From positions 173,188 through 237,187 of the forward strand of contig JAKZAN010000049.1 in the NCBI GenBank assembly GCA_023053545.1: 64,000 nt of DNA, in the 5' to 3' direction. The notes beneath the pieces are model-generated. The model was given only the letters and a program-made list of their open reading frames with translations. It had not been told where the DNA came from and did no database searches. The position numbers were made by a program, and so were the translations under genes. Positions 21,312 through 34,608 of the stretch are shown piece by piece. Numbering within the stretch: position 1 is the first letter of the stretch; each line of letters starts with the position of its first letter. The DNA is from Lepidurus packardi. Lineage: Eukaryota > Arthropoda > Branchiopoda > Notostraca > Triopsidae.

Positions 21312-24036
21312 TTGATTCACACTCTTTTTTCATCTTGGCTGTTAAATTCTGTCGGTCGAATCTTTATCACGAATTGGAGGAATCCACCCCCGACACCTGT
21401 TCCAGGGCCCAGCACAGCGCCGCCCAAGCCTGACGCGTATTTTCTTCGTCGGCTTTTCCTGTGGATGCCCAGAAGAATGTGGGCTGTGAACTTTTCGTGT
21501 ACCAACTGCGGAGTCGGCAGGAAGCTCACGTCCAAGGGGCTGTACCCCCGGGTACGTGCTGTCCTTGATTTCAAGGACAGCTACTACCTAGCTTGCGAGT
21601 ACATGGAATGCCCCAATTGCAAAGGTACCTTCATTGCGTACGATCAACGCATACTCGCGCAGCTACCTGACGGACTTGCAGCTCGCTTCCCCGTCATCCT
21701 GACCTACAGGTACGCATGCGACATTGGCATCATTGCGATGGCCAGGTCTCGCACGCTGGGGAATAGCCCTGCCGCCCTGCAGAATGATCTTCAGGAACTA
21801 CATTCCGAGATGTGGCTGCGCAAGACGACGGCCTATTTGAGTGACTGCCGGCGTCACTCAAATAGCGTAATCGGCTTATTGCAGCCAAAGGAGTGCTTCC
21901 AGCAACCCCCTCCTTTCAGCGCCCTGCCCGCTGCGAAGTGGTTCTTGGCGACGTACGTCCGCGACGTCTGGTCCCGATTGTCCACCCTTAAGGCCGCCAT
22001 CACCTCGGTCTACGGTTCGATTCTGAAGATCGATTCTACCAAGAAAGTGACCCGGAAGCTCACCGGAACTGCAGCCAATACTGCCGCTTGGTGCACCAAC
22101 GTCGGCAATGAGCGGGGAGAGGTTCTCCTCTCTGTTTTGACCACGTCGGAGATCACCATGTCATTGCAGCCCATGGCTACTGGCTTGATGGAGAGGTAAT
22201 GTATTGCGAGGTCTTAGGTTTAAAAGTAATTCTATTTTAACATGACTTTAAAAAAAAAAATCTCCTCCAGATACGGTCGAGCAGGAGACGCAGCCCCGAT
22301 CCTTCTCTACACTGACAACGACTGCTGCACAGCAGAGGGCTCACGGTCGAAATACCAGCTTCTTTTCGACCAGTGGACGGGTCTCCAAGTTCGCCTTGAC
22401 ATCTGGCATTTTATGCGGCGTCTGGCCGTGGGATGTACCGGCGAGTCCCACCCTCTGTATGGTACCTTCATGACCAGATTGTCATCTGCATATTCGAATG
22501 GGATGCCACGGTTCTCGATGCCTTGCGAGCTGCCAAGACGAGGGAAATGGAGATGGAGGGGCTTTCCAATCCTTCTGTCGCGGCGGTCAACAAGGCCATC
22601 AGCAAATCCGAGATGGCACGCCATTGTCGTCGGCGTACTCGTGGTACCCAAGAGACTTGGGATCAGATCGAAGCCCTGATTCTTTCGTTGACTTTGGCAA
22701 ACGGATTTGGCAACCCGATTTCCTCACCGTGCTACAGGAGCCGGAAGAGCTGGACAACACCATCCCGGGGAACCCGGTGGAAACCGAAGAACCGGAAGAC
22801 GACAGGGACAGCGAGCTGACCGTCGAGGCAATGCCAGAACCAACTGAAGAAGCCTTGGATTACCGATTTATCGGTGGCTGGGACAAGGTGGATCAGTTGG
22901 CAGCGGCGTTGATCAAGACAGAAGGCCTTACTGTCACCAAAAGCCAGGCTGACAAAGTCATTCGCCTCTACGAGGCGTTGGAGGAGTACGACAAGCGGCC
23001 TCTGAAGTACCGGGCGCATCCTGCGCCACGACCCTCGGAGCCGTTTTGCTCGGTCCCAGTATAGGACTGGATACGTCGGAGTGGAAGCCATGCAGAGGTA
23101 AGCGCTGTTATGTCGTCTGGTTCTTTAAGCATGCTTTGGAATCTAAAACCCTTGCTTCGGATTTTTAGGTGCTTTATAAGCGCTGGTTTGCCTGCCCTCT
23201 CTCCTTCGAAGAGTCGTGTAGTGGAGGCCATTTGCATTCGCCTTTGCAACACATACACGGCACCAGTCCGAGGTCCTCCTTACGTGTCTCGCTGGAAGCT
23301 CATTCTGGGCAAGTACAACGAGATACGAAGTCGTGTCCTTCTAAGTGGCACCCTCTTAGAAGGTACCGGCCTGGTTTTGTATCCCATTAACGAGACTACC
23401 TTGAGCCTGTGGTAAGTTTTCAGCTTTATTAACGCCCGGCACATGTTGAGGTTAATAATAACACATGTCTTTTAAACTCTTAGGTACCAGGATAAGTCCC
23501 GCTTTAGCGACATCAGTATGCTACTGCAGGGTATTAACCTGCCTCAACCCGCACTAACGAGTGCGACGCCGCTTTTGCCCTCGCGCCAGCTTCCTCAAAC
23601 AGCACCTCGACCAGCTCACGAGCCGCTTGTTTTTGAGGAAGTAGTAGACACGGTCGGTCAGGCAAAAGTTAAACGTCGCCGTGTGACGTTGCCTCCATTG
23701 GGGACAGAAGCTGCACCCGCAGTGGAAGACCCTGGTGAAGGCCCCTCCAGGCCAGTATCTGCGCTGCCTCCACCACCTTCGGTGTCCGCCACCCCGCCAC
23801 CGATGTCAAGGACGACGGATTGGAGGCACCGAAAAAAGGCGGCTGCCGATGCTGGCAACCTTCCTCGGACGTACAAATGTCGCAAATGTGGGCAGCCCGT
23901 TAGTACCGGAGGACATTCGCAGTTTTACGGTGCACGCTATTGCCCGGTGGGGGCAGAGTTATCCCCAGCAGAATGGCTGGAAAGACAACGCGAAGAGTAC
24001 GCCTGGAAACGTGCAGCGGCAGCAGAAAATCAGTAG
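21312..24036 (+). CDS. Array unit 2: DUF6729-like transposon protein, frame-broken
   Basis: Same gene as at 16716-19440, shifted by 4596 bp, with identical translations in every exon. Exons: up to 22195, 22271-23097, 23169-23411 and 23484-24036. Both frame changes in exon 2 are present (near 22482 and 23039), showing they predate the duplication. Stop codon TAG at 24034-24036; non-coding sequence follows to 25348. Confidence 0.7.
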
Positions 24037-25883
24037 GTATGATCCACACATGTTGTAATTAAAATATTTTTAGGGCTGGCAGAGTTCCTTGTCAAATCTG
24101 GCGGGTTTGCACTCAAGATTTTGTTTTGGCATAAAACACAACAGCTACCTTTTTTCCCATGTGGCCGGCTTCATTAAACGACACACGTCAGTTAAAAATA
24201 AGCTCAATATCGAGTAAAAAAAAATACTAATTTTAAATTCAGGAAATGCAATACTAGTCTCTTTCCCATTTCGGAATTCTGGATGCTGGTACCGATTGAT
24301 CAAGTGACCAAGGATTTGATTTTATCAACGTGAGTTTTTTCATTTCTATTTTTTCATGGTAAGAGCACAACTCATAATTTTTCTAAATAGGGTGCCATTT
24401 TTCTGGACTTGAAAGACTTTGTTTCCTGCATGGTTTAATGAAGCCAAGTCTCCTTTGTCAACAACATTCGTAAGCTTAAAAATAAGAGTAAAAATATAGT
24501 TTATCCATTTTAGTGCAGGTGTTTTTGATACCATTTTCATCAGAGTAGATGTCCCTTTTGTGATCACGTTTGTCAACTGAATATTACTTTGATTAAGCGG
24601 AGATTCTAATAACCGAAAATCGGAAATGTGTACAGTACATGTGCGTAGGTTGTTTTATGATGTAAAGAAGAAACACGAAAATAGTGATATTAAGAACGAA
24701 ATTACATTTTCTTGTCTATACCAAATGACCATATTCTTTATTTTGCAACGGCTGATTCTAGCAACCAGGGATCGCAATAAGTGGCATCTACTACGGGACC
24801 TTGACTATAGTATTGGATATTTTTTAAGAGTCGCAATATTTTTGGTTCTCTTGCAGTTGATTGGGAGCTTTGAACGGTAGCTTCTCCTTTCCTTTCACTT
24901 TCCTTTTTTATTTTCTCCGTGTTTTCTCGTCATTGGATTGTGTAAACTTCCACGCCGGGTTTTTTACAGGTAGGAAACTTTCTATGTTCGCTTCATTAAC
25001 AGAACTCGTCAGCTATTCTGCACGAGCTGACCGTAGTTGTGGGGTGGGGGAAGGGGAAGCCAGCTCTAAACGGCGTCAGTTCAATGCACAGGTTTCGAGT
25101 CGGGTAGACTTTTTAAATGGCCCACTATTACGGTGAGGCCGGGCAACGTCGGGTGGCACTCATGCAGGCAGCGTACGAGACAGGGACGACTCCCCGACGG
25201 GTGCTGTCTTCTTCTTAAAAGATGTCTGGAGTCGCGCGGCGGCTAATTCGTATGGCCGCGACATATTTCTTTATTTGTTTGCATAGTCTTCCCCCTTTTT
25301 TCCTTCTCTTACCCCCGGTGACCGCGAACATCATGCCCCAGCTTCTTGCGTTGCCTATGTCGATTGTATGCTGAACCAATTGGAACATTTGGAACATTTG
25401 AAACATTTGGAACATTTGGACACCATTTGGAACACCATTTGGAACCATTTGGAACACCATTTGGAACATTCGGACCTCCCGCCATCTAGCGGCAGTGGAC
25501 TGAACCGCGTCCTCATTTAACATTGGTGCCTCTACCCTCTACTTGACTCCGGACGCCTTCAACCCGCTCAACCGACCTTGCCGAGCTGGCGCTCCCACGC
25601 GGGCTTCTTACGCACTTGCCCGGCTTTCCGATGCGGGACGTCCGAAAGCGACGAAATGAAGCGCGGGAGAGCGGATTTTTGGCCCAATCGCGGCAATCAG
25701 CTCCAGAGTTGGGAAAACGTGCAATGAGCACCCCCTTTTCATGCCAGGTATGCAAACATGTTGGACTGTGGGAGAATGCATGCCCGTTCGTTTGAAATAA
25801 ACGCAAACTTGTGAGAAAGCACGCCTTTGTCAACTTTCTCTGGAGCAGTAGGCTCCCGTTTCCGAGGCGTCCTTGGGAATTAA

Positions 25884-28608
25884 TTGATTCACACTCTTTT
25901 TTCATCTTGGCTGTTAAATTCTGTCGGTCGAATCTTTATCACGAATTGGAGGAATCCACCCCCGACACCTGTTCCAGGGCCCAGCACAGCGCCGCCCAAG
26001 CCTGACGCGTATTTTCTTCGTCGGCTTTTCCTGTGGATGCCCAGAAGAATGTGGGCTGTGAACTTTTCGTGTACCAACTGCGGAGTCGGCAGGAAGCTCA
26101 CGTCCAAGGGGCTGTACCCCCGGGTACGTGCTGTCCTTGATTTCAAGGACAGCTACTACCTAGCTTGCGAGTACATGGAATGCCCCAATTGCAAAGGTAC
26201 CTTCATTGCGTACGATCAACGCATACTCGCGCAGCTACCTGACGGACTTGCAGCTCGCTTCCCCGTCATCCTGACCTACAGGTACGCATGCGACATTGGC
26301 ATCATTGCGATGGCCAGGTCTCGCACGCTGGGGAATAGCCCTGCCGCCCTGCAGAATGATCTTCAGGAACTACATTCCGAGATGTGGCTGCGCAAGACGA
26401 CGGCCTATTTGAGTGACTGCCGGCGTCACTCAAATAGCGTAATCGGCTTATTGCAGCCAAAGGAGTGCTTCCAGCAACCCCCTCCTTTCAGCGCCCTGCC
26501 CGCTGCGAAGTGGTTCTTGGCGACGTACGTCCGCGACGTCTGGTCCCGATTGTCCACCCTTAAGGCCGCCATCACCTCGGTCTACGGTTCGATTCTGAAG
26601 ATCGATTCTACCAAGAAAGTGACCCGGAAGCTCACCGGAACTGCAGCCAATACTGCCGCTTGGTGCACCAACGTCGGCAATGAGCGGGGAGAGGTTCTCC
26701 TCTCTGTTTTGACCACGTCGGAGATCACCATGTCATTGCAGCCCATGGCTACTGGCTTGATGGAGAGGTAATGTATTGCGAGGTCTTAGGTTTAAAAGTA
26801 ATTCTATTTTAACATGACTTTAAAAAAAAAAATCTCCTCCAGATACGGTCGAGCAGGAGACGCAGCCCCGATCCTTCTCTACACTGACAACGACTGCTGC
26901 ACAGCAGAGGGCTCACGGTCGAAATACCAGCTTCTTTTCGACCAGTGGACGGGTCTCCAAGTTCGCCTTGACATCTGGCATTTTATGCGGCGTCTGGCCG
27001 TGGGATGTACCGGCGAGTCCCACCCTCTGTATGGTACCTTCATGACCAGATTGTCATCTGCATATTCGAATGGGATGCCACGGTTCTCGATGCCTTGCGA
27101 GCTGCCAAGACGAGGGAAATGGAGATGGAGGGGCTTTCCAATCCTTCTGTCGCGGCGGTCAACAAGGCCATCAGCAAATCCGAGATGGCACGCCATTGTC
27201 GTCGGCGTACTCGTGGTACCCAAGAGACTTGGGATCAGATCGAAGCCCTGATTCTTTCGTTGACTTTGGCAAACGGATTTGGCAACCCGATTTCCTCACC
27301 GTGCTACAGGAGCCGGAAGAGCTGGACAACACCATCCCGGGGAACCCGGTGGAAACCGAAGAACCGGAAGACGACAGGGACAGCGAGCTGACCGTCGAGG
27401 CAATGCCAGAACCAACTGAAGAAGCCTTGGATTACCGATTTATCGGTGGCTGGGACAAGGTGGATCAGTTGGCAGCGGCGTTGATCAAGACAGAAGGCCT
27501 TACTGTCACCAAAAGCCAGGCTGACAAAGTCATTCGCCTCTACGAGGCGTTGGAGGAGTACGACAAGCGGCCTCTGAAGTACCGGGCGCATCCTGCGCCA
27601 CGACCCTCGGAGCCGTTTTGCTCGGTCCCAGTATAGGACTGGATACGTCGGAGTGGAAGCCATGCAGAGGTAAGCGCTGTTATGTCGTCTGGTTCTTTAA
27701 GCATGCTTTGGAATCTAAAACCCTTGCTTCGGATTTTTAGGTGCTTTATAAGCGCTGGTTTGCCTGCCCTCTCTCCTTCGAAGAGTCGTGTAGTGGAGGC
27801 CATTTGCATTCGCCTTTGCAACACATACACGGCACCAGTCCGAGGTCCTCCTTACGTGTCTCGCTGGAAGCTCATTCTGGGCAAGTACAACGAGATACGA
27901 AGTCGTGTCCTTCTAAGTGGCACCCTCTTAGAAGGTACCGGCCTGGTTTTGTATCCCATTAACGAGACTACCTTGAGCCTGTGGTAAGTTTTCAGCTTTA
28001 TTAACGCCCGGCACATGTTGAGGTTAATAATAACACATGTCTTTTAAACTCTTAGGTACCAGGATAAGTCCCGCTTTAGCGACATCAGTATGCTACTGCA
28101 GGGTATTAACCTGCCTCAACCCGCACTAACGAGTGCGACGCCGCTTTTGCCCTCGCGCCAGCTTCCTCAAACAGCACCTCGACCAGCTCACGAGCCGCTT
28201 GTTTTTGAGGAAGTAGTAGACACGGTCGGTCAGGCAAAAGTTAAACGTCGCCGTGTGACGTTGCCTCCATTGGGGACAGAAGCTGCACCCGCAGTGGAAG
28301 ACCCTGGTGAAGGCCCCTCCAGGCCAGTATCTGCGCTGCCTCCACCACCTTCGGTGTCCGCCACCCCGCCACCGATGTCAAGGACGACGGATTGGAGGCA
28401 CCGAAAAAAGGCGGCTGCCGATGCTGGCAACCTTCCTCGGACGTACAAATGTCGCAAATGTGGGCAGCCCGTTAGTACCGGAGGACATTCGCAGTTTTAC
28501 GGTGCACGCTATTGCCCGGTGGGGGCAGAGTTATCCCCAGCAGAATGGCTGGAAAGACAACGCGAAGAGTACGCCTGGAAACGTGCAGCGGCAGCAGAAA
28601 ATCAGTAG
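25884..28608 (+). CDS. Array unit 3: DUF6729-like transposon protein, frame-broken
   Basis: Third identical copy (shift 9168 bp from unit 1). Exons: up to 26767, 26843-27669, 27741-27983 and 28056-28608; the same frame breaks near 27054 and 27611. The upstream junction with unit 2 reads CAGCTTCTTGCGTTGCC, lacking the 24-bp duplication found after unit 1. Confidence 0.7.
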
Positions 28609-30455
28609 GTATGATCCACACATGTTGTAATTAAAATATTTTTAGGGCTGGCAGAGTTCCTTGTCAAATCTGGCGGGTTTGCACTCAAGATTTTGTTTTG
28701 GCATAAAACACAACAGCTACCTTTTTTCCCATGTGGCCGGCTTCATTAAACGACACACGTCAGTTAAAAATAAGCTCAATATCGAGTAAAAAAAAATACT
28801 AATTTTAAATTCAGGAAATGCAATACTAGTCTCTTTCCCATTTCGGAATTCTGGATGCTGGTACCGATTGATCAAGTGACCAAGGATTTGATTTTATCAA
28901 CGTGAGTTTTTTCATTTCTATTTTTTCATGGTAAGAGCACAACTCATAATTTTTCTAAATAGGGTGCCATTTTTCTGGACTTGAAAGACTTTGTTTCCTG
29001 CATGGTTTAATGAAGCCAAGTCTCCTTTGTCAACAACATTCGTAAGCTTAAAAATAAGAGTAAAAATATAGTTTATCCATTTTAGTGCAGGTGTTTTTGA
29101 TACCATTTTCATCAGAGTAGATGTCCCTTTTGTGATCACGTTTGTCAACTGAATATTACTTTGATTAAGCGGAGATTCTAATAACCGAAAATCGGAAATG
29201 TGTACAGTACATGTGCGTAGGTTGTTTTATGATGTAAAGAAGAAACACGAAAATAGTGATATTAAGAACGAAATTACATTTTCTTGTCTATACCAAATGA
29301 CCATATTCTTTATTTTGCAACGGCTGATTCTAGCAACCAGGGATCGCAATAAGTGGCATCTACTACGGGACCTTGACTATAGTATTGGATATTTTTTAAG
29401 AGTCGCAATATTTTTGGTTCTCTTGCAGTTGATTGGGAGCTTTGAACGGTAGCTTCTCCTTTCCTTTCACTTTCCTTTTTTATTTTCTCCGTGTTTTCTC
29501 GTCATTGGATTGTGTAAACTTCCACGCCGGGTTTTTTACAGGTAGGAAACTTTCTATGTTCGCTTCATTAACAGAACTCGTCAGCTATTCTGCACGAGCT
29601 GACCGTAGTTGTGGGGTGGGGGAAGGGGAAGCCAGCTCTAAACGGCGTCAGTTCAATGCACAGGTTTCGAGTCGGGTAGACTTTTTAAATGGCCCACTAT
29701 TACGGTGAGGCCGGGCAACGTCGGGTGGCACTCATGCAGGCAGCGTACGAGACAGGGACGACTCCCCGACGGGTGCTGTCTTCTTCTTAAAAGATGTCTG
29801 GAGTCGCGCGGCGGCTAATTCGTATGGCCGCGACATATTTCTTTATTTGTTTGCATAGTCTTCCCCCTTTTTTCCTTCTCTTACCCCCGGTGACCGCGAA
29901 CATCATGCCCCAGCTTCTTGCGTTGCCTATGTCGATTGTATGCTGAACCAATTGGAACATTTGGAACATTTGAAACATTTGGAACATTTGGACACCATTT
30001 GGAACACCATTTGGAACCATTTGGAACACCATTTGGAACATTCGGACCTCCCGCCATCTAGCGGCAGTGGACTGAACCGCGTCCTCATTTAACATTGGTG
30101 CCTCTACCCTCTACTTGACTCCGGACGCCTTCAACCCGCTCAACCGACCTTGCCGAGCTGGCGCTCCCACGCGGGCTTCTTACGCACTTGCCCGGCTTTC
30201 CGATGCGGGACGTCCGAAAGCGACGAAATGAAGCGCGGGAGAGCGGATTTTTGGCCCAATCGCGGCAATCAGCTCCAGAGTTGGGAAAACGTGCAATGAG
30301 CACCCCCTTTTCATGCCAGGTATGCAAACATGTTGGACTGTGGGAGAATGCATGCCCGTTCGTTTGAAATAAACGCAAACTTGTGAGAAAGCACGCCTTT
30401 GTCAACTTTCTCTGGAGCAGTAGGCTCCCGTTTCCGAGGCGTCCTTGGGAATTAA

Positions 30456-33180
30456 TTGATTCACACTCTTTTTTCATCTTGGCTGTTAAATTCTGTCGGT
30501 CGAATCTTTATCACGAATTGGAGGAATCCACCCCCGACACCTGTTCCAGGGCCCAGCACAGCGCCGCCCAAGCCTGACGCGTATTTTCTTCGTCGGCTTT
30601 TCCTGTGGATGCCCAGAAGAATGTGGGCTGTGAACTTTTCGTGTACCAACTGCGGAGTCGGCAGGAAGCTCACGTCCAAGGGGCTGTACCCCCGGGTACG
30701 TGCTGTCCTTGATTTCAAGGACAGCTACTACCTAGCTTGCGAGTACATGGAATGCCCCAATTGCAAAGGTACCTTCATTGCGTACGATCAACGCATACTC
30801 GCGCAGCTACCTGACGGACTTGCAGCTCGCTTCCCCGTCATCCTGACCTACAGGTACGCATGCGACATTGGCATCATTGCGATGGCCAGGTCTCGCACGC
30901 TGGGGAATAGCCCTGCCGCCCTGCAGAATGATCTTCAGGAACTACATTCCGAGATGTGGCTGCGCAAGACGACGGCCTATTTGAGTGACTGCCGGCGTCA
31001 CTCAAATAGCGTAATCGGCTTATTGCAGCCAAAGGAGTGCTTCCAGCAACCCCCTCCTTTCAGCGCCCTGCCCGCTGCGAAGTGGTTCTTGGCGACGTAC
31101 GTCCGCGACGTCTGGTCCCGATTGTCCACCCTTAAGGCCGCCATCACCTCGGTCTACGGTTCGATTCTGAAGATCGATTCTACCAAGAAAGTGACCCGGA
31201 AGCTCACCGGAACTGCAGCCAATACTGCCGCTTGGTGCACCAACGTCGGCAATGAGCGGGGAGAGGTTCTCCTCTCTGTTTTGACCACGTCGGAGATCAC
31301 CATGTCATTGCAGCCCATGGCTACTGGCTTGATGGAGAGGTAATGTATTGCGAGGTCTTAGGTTTAAAAGTAATTCTATTTTAACATGACTTTAAAAAAA
31401 AAAATCTCCTCCAGATACGGTCGAGCAGGAGACGCAGCCCCGATCCTTCTCTACACTGACAACGACTGCTGCACAGCAGAGGGCTCACGGTCGAAATACC
31501 AGCTTCTTTTCGACCAGTGGACGGGTCTCCAAGTTCGCCTTGACATCTGGCATTTTATGCGGCGTCTGGCCGTGGGATGTACCGGCGAGTCCCACCCTCT
31601 GTATGGTACCTTCATGACCAGATTGTCATCTGCATATTCGAATGGGATGCCACGGTTCTCGATGCCTTGCGAGCTGCCAAGACGAGGGAAATGGAGATGG
31701 AGGGGCTTTCCAATCCTTCTGTCGCGGCGGTCAACAAGGCCATCAGCAAATCCGAGATGGCACGCCATTGTCGTCGGCGTACTCGTGGTACCCAAGAGAC
31801 TTGGGATCAGATCGAAGCCCTGATTCTTTCGTTGACTTTGGCAAACGGATTTGGCAACCCGATTTCCTCACCGTGCTACAGGAGCCGGAAGAGCTGGACA
31901 ACACCATCCCGGGGAACCCGGTGGAAACCGAAGAACCGGAAGACGACAGGGACAGCGAGCTGACCGTCGAGGCAATGCCAGAACCAACTGAAGAAGCCTT
32001 GGATTACCGATTTATCGGTGGCTGGGACAAGGTGGATCAGTTGGCAGCGGCGTTGATCAAGACAGAAGGCCTTACTGTCACCAAAAGCCAGGCTGACAAA
32101 GTCATTCGCCTCTACGAGGCGTTGGAGGAGTACGACAAGCGGCCTCTGAAGTACCGGGCGCATCCTGCGCCACGACCCTCGGAGCCGTTTTGCTCGGTCC
32201 CAGTATAGGACTGGATACGTCGGAGTGGAAGCCATGCAGAGGTAAGCGCTGTTATGTCGTCTGGTTCTTTAAGCATGCTTTGGAATCTAAAACCCTTGCT
32301 TCGGATTTTTAGGTGCTTTATAAGCGCTGGTTTGCCTGCCCTCTCTCCTTCGAAGAGTCGTGTAGTGGAGGCCATTTGCATTCGCCTTTGCAACACATAC
32401 ACGGCACCAGTCCGAGGTCCTCCTTACGTGTCTCGCTGGAAGCTCATTCTGGGCAAGTACAACGAGATACGAAGTCGTGTCCTTCTAAGTGGCACCCTCT
32501 TAGAAGGTACCGGCCTGGTTTTGTATCCCATTAACGAGACTACCTTGAGCCTGTGGTAAGTTTTCAGCTTTATTAACGCCCGGCACATGTTGAGGTTAAT
32601 AATAACACATGTCTTTTAAACTCTTAGGTACCAGGATAAGTCCCGCTTTAGCGACATCAGTATGCTACTGCAGGGTATTAACCTGCCTCAACCCGCACTA
32701 ACGAGTGCGACGCCGCTTTTGCCCTCGCGCCAGCTTCCTCAAACAGCACCTCGACCAGCTCACGAGCCGCTTGTTTTTGAGGAAGTAGTAGACACGGTCG
32801 GTCAGGCAAAAGTTAAACGTCGCCGTGTGACGTTGCCTCCATTGGGGACAGAAGCTGCACCCGCAGTGGAAGACCCTGGTGAAGGCCCCTCCAGGCCAGT
32901 ATCTGCGCTGCCTCCACCACCTTCGGTGTCCGCCACCCCGCCACCGATGTCAAGGACGACGGATTGGAGGCACCGAAAAAAGGCGGCTGCCGATGCTGGC
33001 AACCTTCCTCGGACGTACAAATGTCGCAAATGTGGGCAGCCCGTTAGTACCGGAGGACATTCGCAGTTTTACGGTGCACGCTATTGCCCGGTGGGGGCAG
33101 AGTTATCCCCAGCAGAATGGCTGGAAAGACAACGCGAAGAGTACGCCTGGAAACGTGCAGCGGCAGCAGAAAATCAGTAG
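30456..33180 (+). CDS. Array unit 4: DUF6729-like transposon protein, frame-broken
   Basis: Fourth identical copy (shift 13740 bp). Exons: up to 31339, 31415-32241, 32313-32555 and 32628-33180; the same frame breaks near 31626 and 32183. Its 3' non-coding part runs to about 34488, where instead of another unit an inverted 5' end follows and leads into gypsy. Confidence 0.7.
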
Positions 33181-34488
33181 GTATGATCCACACATGTTGT
33201 AATTAAAATATTTTTAGGGCTGGCAGAGTTCCTTGTCAAATCTGGCGGGTTTGCACTCAAGATTTTGTTTTGGCATAAAACACAACAGCTACCTTTTTTC
33301 CCATGTGGCCGGCTTCATTAAACGACACACGTCAGTTAAAAATAAGCTCAATATCGAGTAAAAAAAAATACTAATTTTAAATTCAGGAAATGCAATACTA
33401 GTCTCTTTCCCATTTCGGAATTCTGGATGCTGGTACCGATTGATCAAGTGACCAAGGATTTGATTTTATCAACGTGAGTTTTTTCATTTCTATTTTTTCA
33501 TGGTAAGAGCACAACTCATAATTTTTCTAAATAGGGTGCCATTTTTCTGGACTTGAAAGACTTTGTTTCCTGCATGGTTTAATGAAGCCAAGTCTCCTTT
33601 GTCAACAACATTCGTAAGCTTAAAAATAAGAGTAAAAATATAGTTTATCCATTTTAGTGCAGGTGTTTTTGATACCATTTTCATCAGAGTAGATGTCCCT
33701 TTTGTGATCACGTTTGTCAACTGAATATTACTTTGATTAAGCGGAGATTCTAATAACCGAAAATCGGAAATGTGTACAGTACATGTGCGTAGGTTGTTTT
33801 ATGATGTAAAGAAGAAACACGAAAATAGTGATATTAAGAACGAAATTACATTTTCTTGTCTATACCAAATGACCATATTCTTTATTTTGCAACGGCTGAT
33901 TCTAGCAACCAGGGATCGCAATAAGTGGCATCTACTACGGGACCTTGACTATAGTATTGGATATTTTTTAAGAGTCGCAATATTTTTGGTTCTCTTGCAG
34001 TTGATTGGGAGCTTTGAACGGTAGCTTCTCCTTTCCTTTCACTTTCCTTTTTTATTTTCTCCGTGTTTTCTCGTCATTGGATTGTGTAAACTTCCACGCC
34101 GGGTTTTTTACAGGTAGGAAACTTTCTATGTTCGCTTCATTAACAGAACTCGTCAGCTATTCTGCACGAGCTGACCGTAGTTGTGGGGTGGGGGAAGGGG
34201 AAGCCAGCTCTAAACGGCGTCAGTTCAATGCACAGGTTTCGAGTCGGGTAGACTTTTTAAATGGCCCACTATTACGGTGAGGCCGGGCAACGTCGGGTGG
34301 CACTCATGCAGGCAGCGTACGAGACAGGGACGACTCCCCGACGGGTGCTGTCTTCTTCTTAAAAGATGTCTGGAGTCGCGCGGCGGCTAATTCGTATGGC
34401 CGCGACATATTTCTTTATTTGTTTGCATAGTCTTCCCCCTTTTTTCCTTCTCTTACCCCCGGTGACCGCGAACATCATGCCCCAGCTT

Positions 34489-34608
34489 ACTGCCGCTAGA
34501 TGGCGGGAGGTCCGAATGTTCCAAATGGTGTTCCAAATGGTTCCAAATGGTGTTCCAAATGGTGTCCAAATGTTCCAAATGTTTCAAATGTTCCAAATGT
34601 TCCAATTG
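34489..34608 (-). repeat. Inverted 5' end of the array transposon at the gypsy junction
   Basis: From ACTGCCGCTAGATGGCGG the sequence is the reverse complement of the unit 5' end (compare 16209-16328), including the GTTCCAAATG cluster, and then passes directly into gypsy coding sequence. It reads as the tail of an inverted element inserted into gypsy, most of which was lost or replaced by the direct array. Confidence 0.8.

Larger units (their letters stand above)
16181..34488 (+). mobile_element. Four tandem copies of a 4.57-kb transposon with a DUF6729-like gene
   Basis: Units start at 16181, 20777, 25349 and 29921 (lengths 4596, 4572, 4572 and about 4568). Each holds a 5' end rich in TTGGAACATT, a gene in four exons, and about 1.3 kb of non-coding 3' sequence ending CCCCAGCTT (in unit 1, 19441-20772, no gene seen). 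Translations of all four copies are identical, so they are very young or homogenised. Unit 1 is 24 bp longer through a duplicated ACCGCGAACATCATGCC-type word at its end (20725-20772). Every unit begins with 30 bp that is antisense to the gypsy pol sequence at 34609-34638. I cannot assign a superfamily with certainty. Confidence 0.85.
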
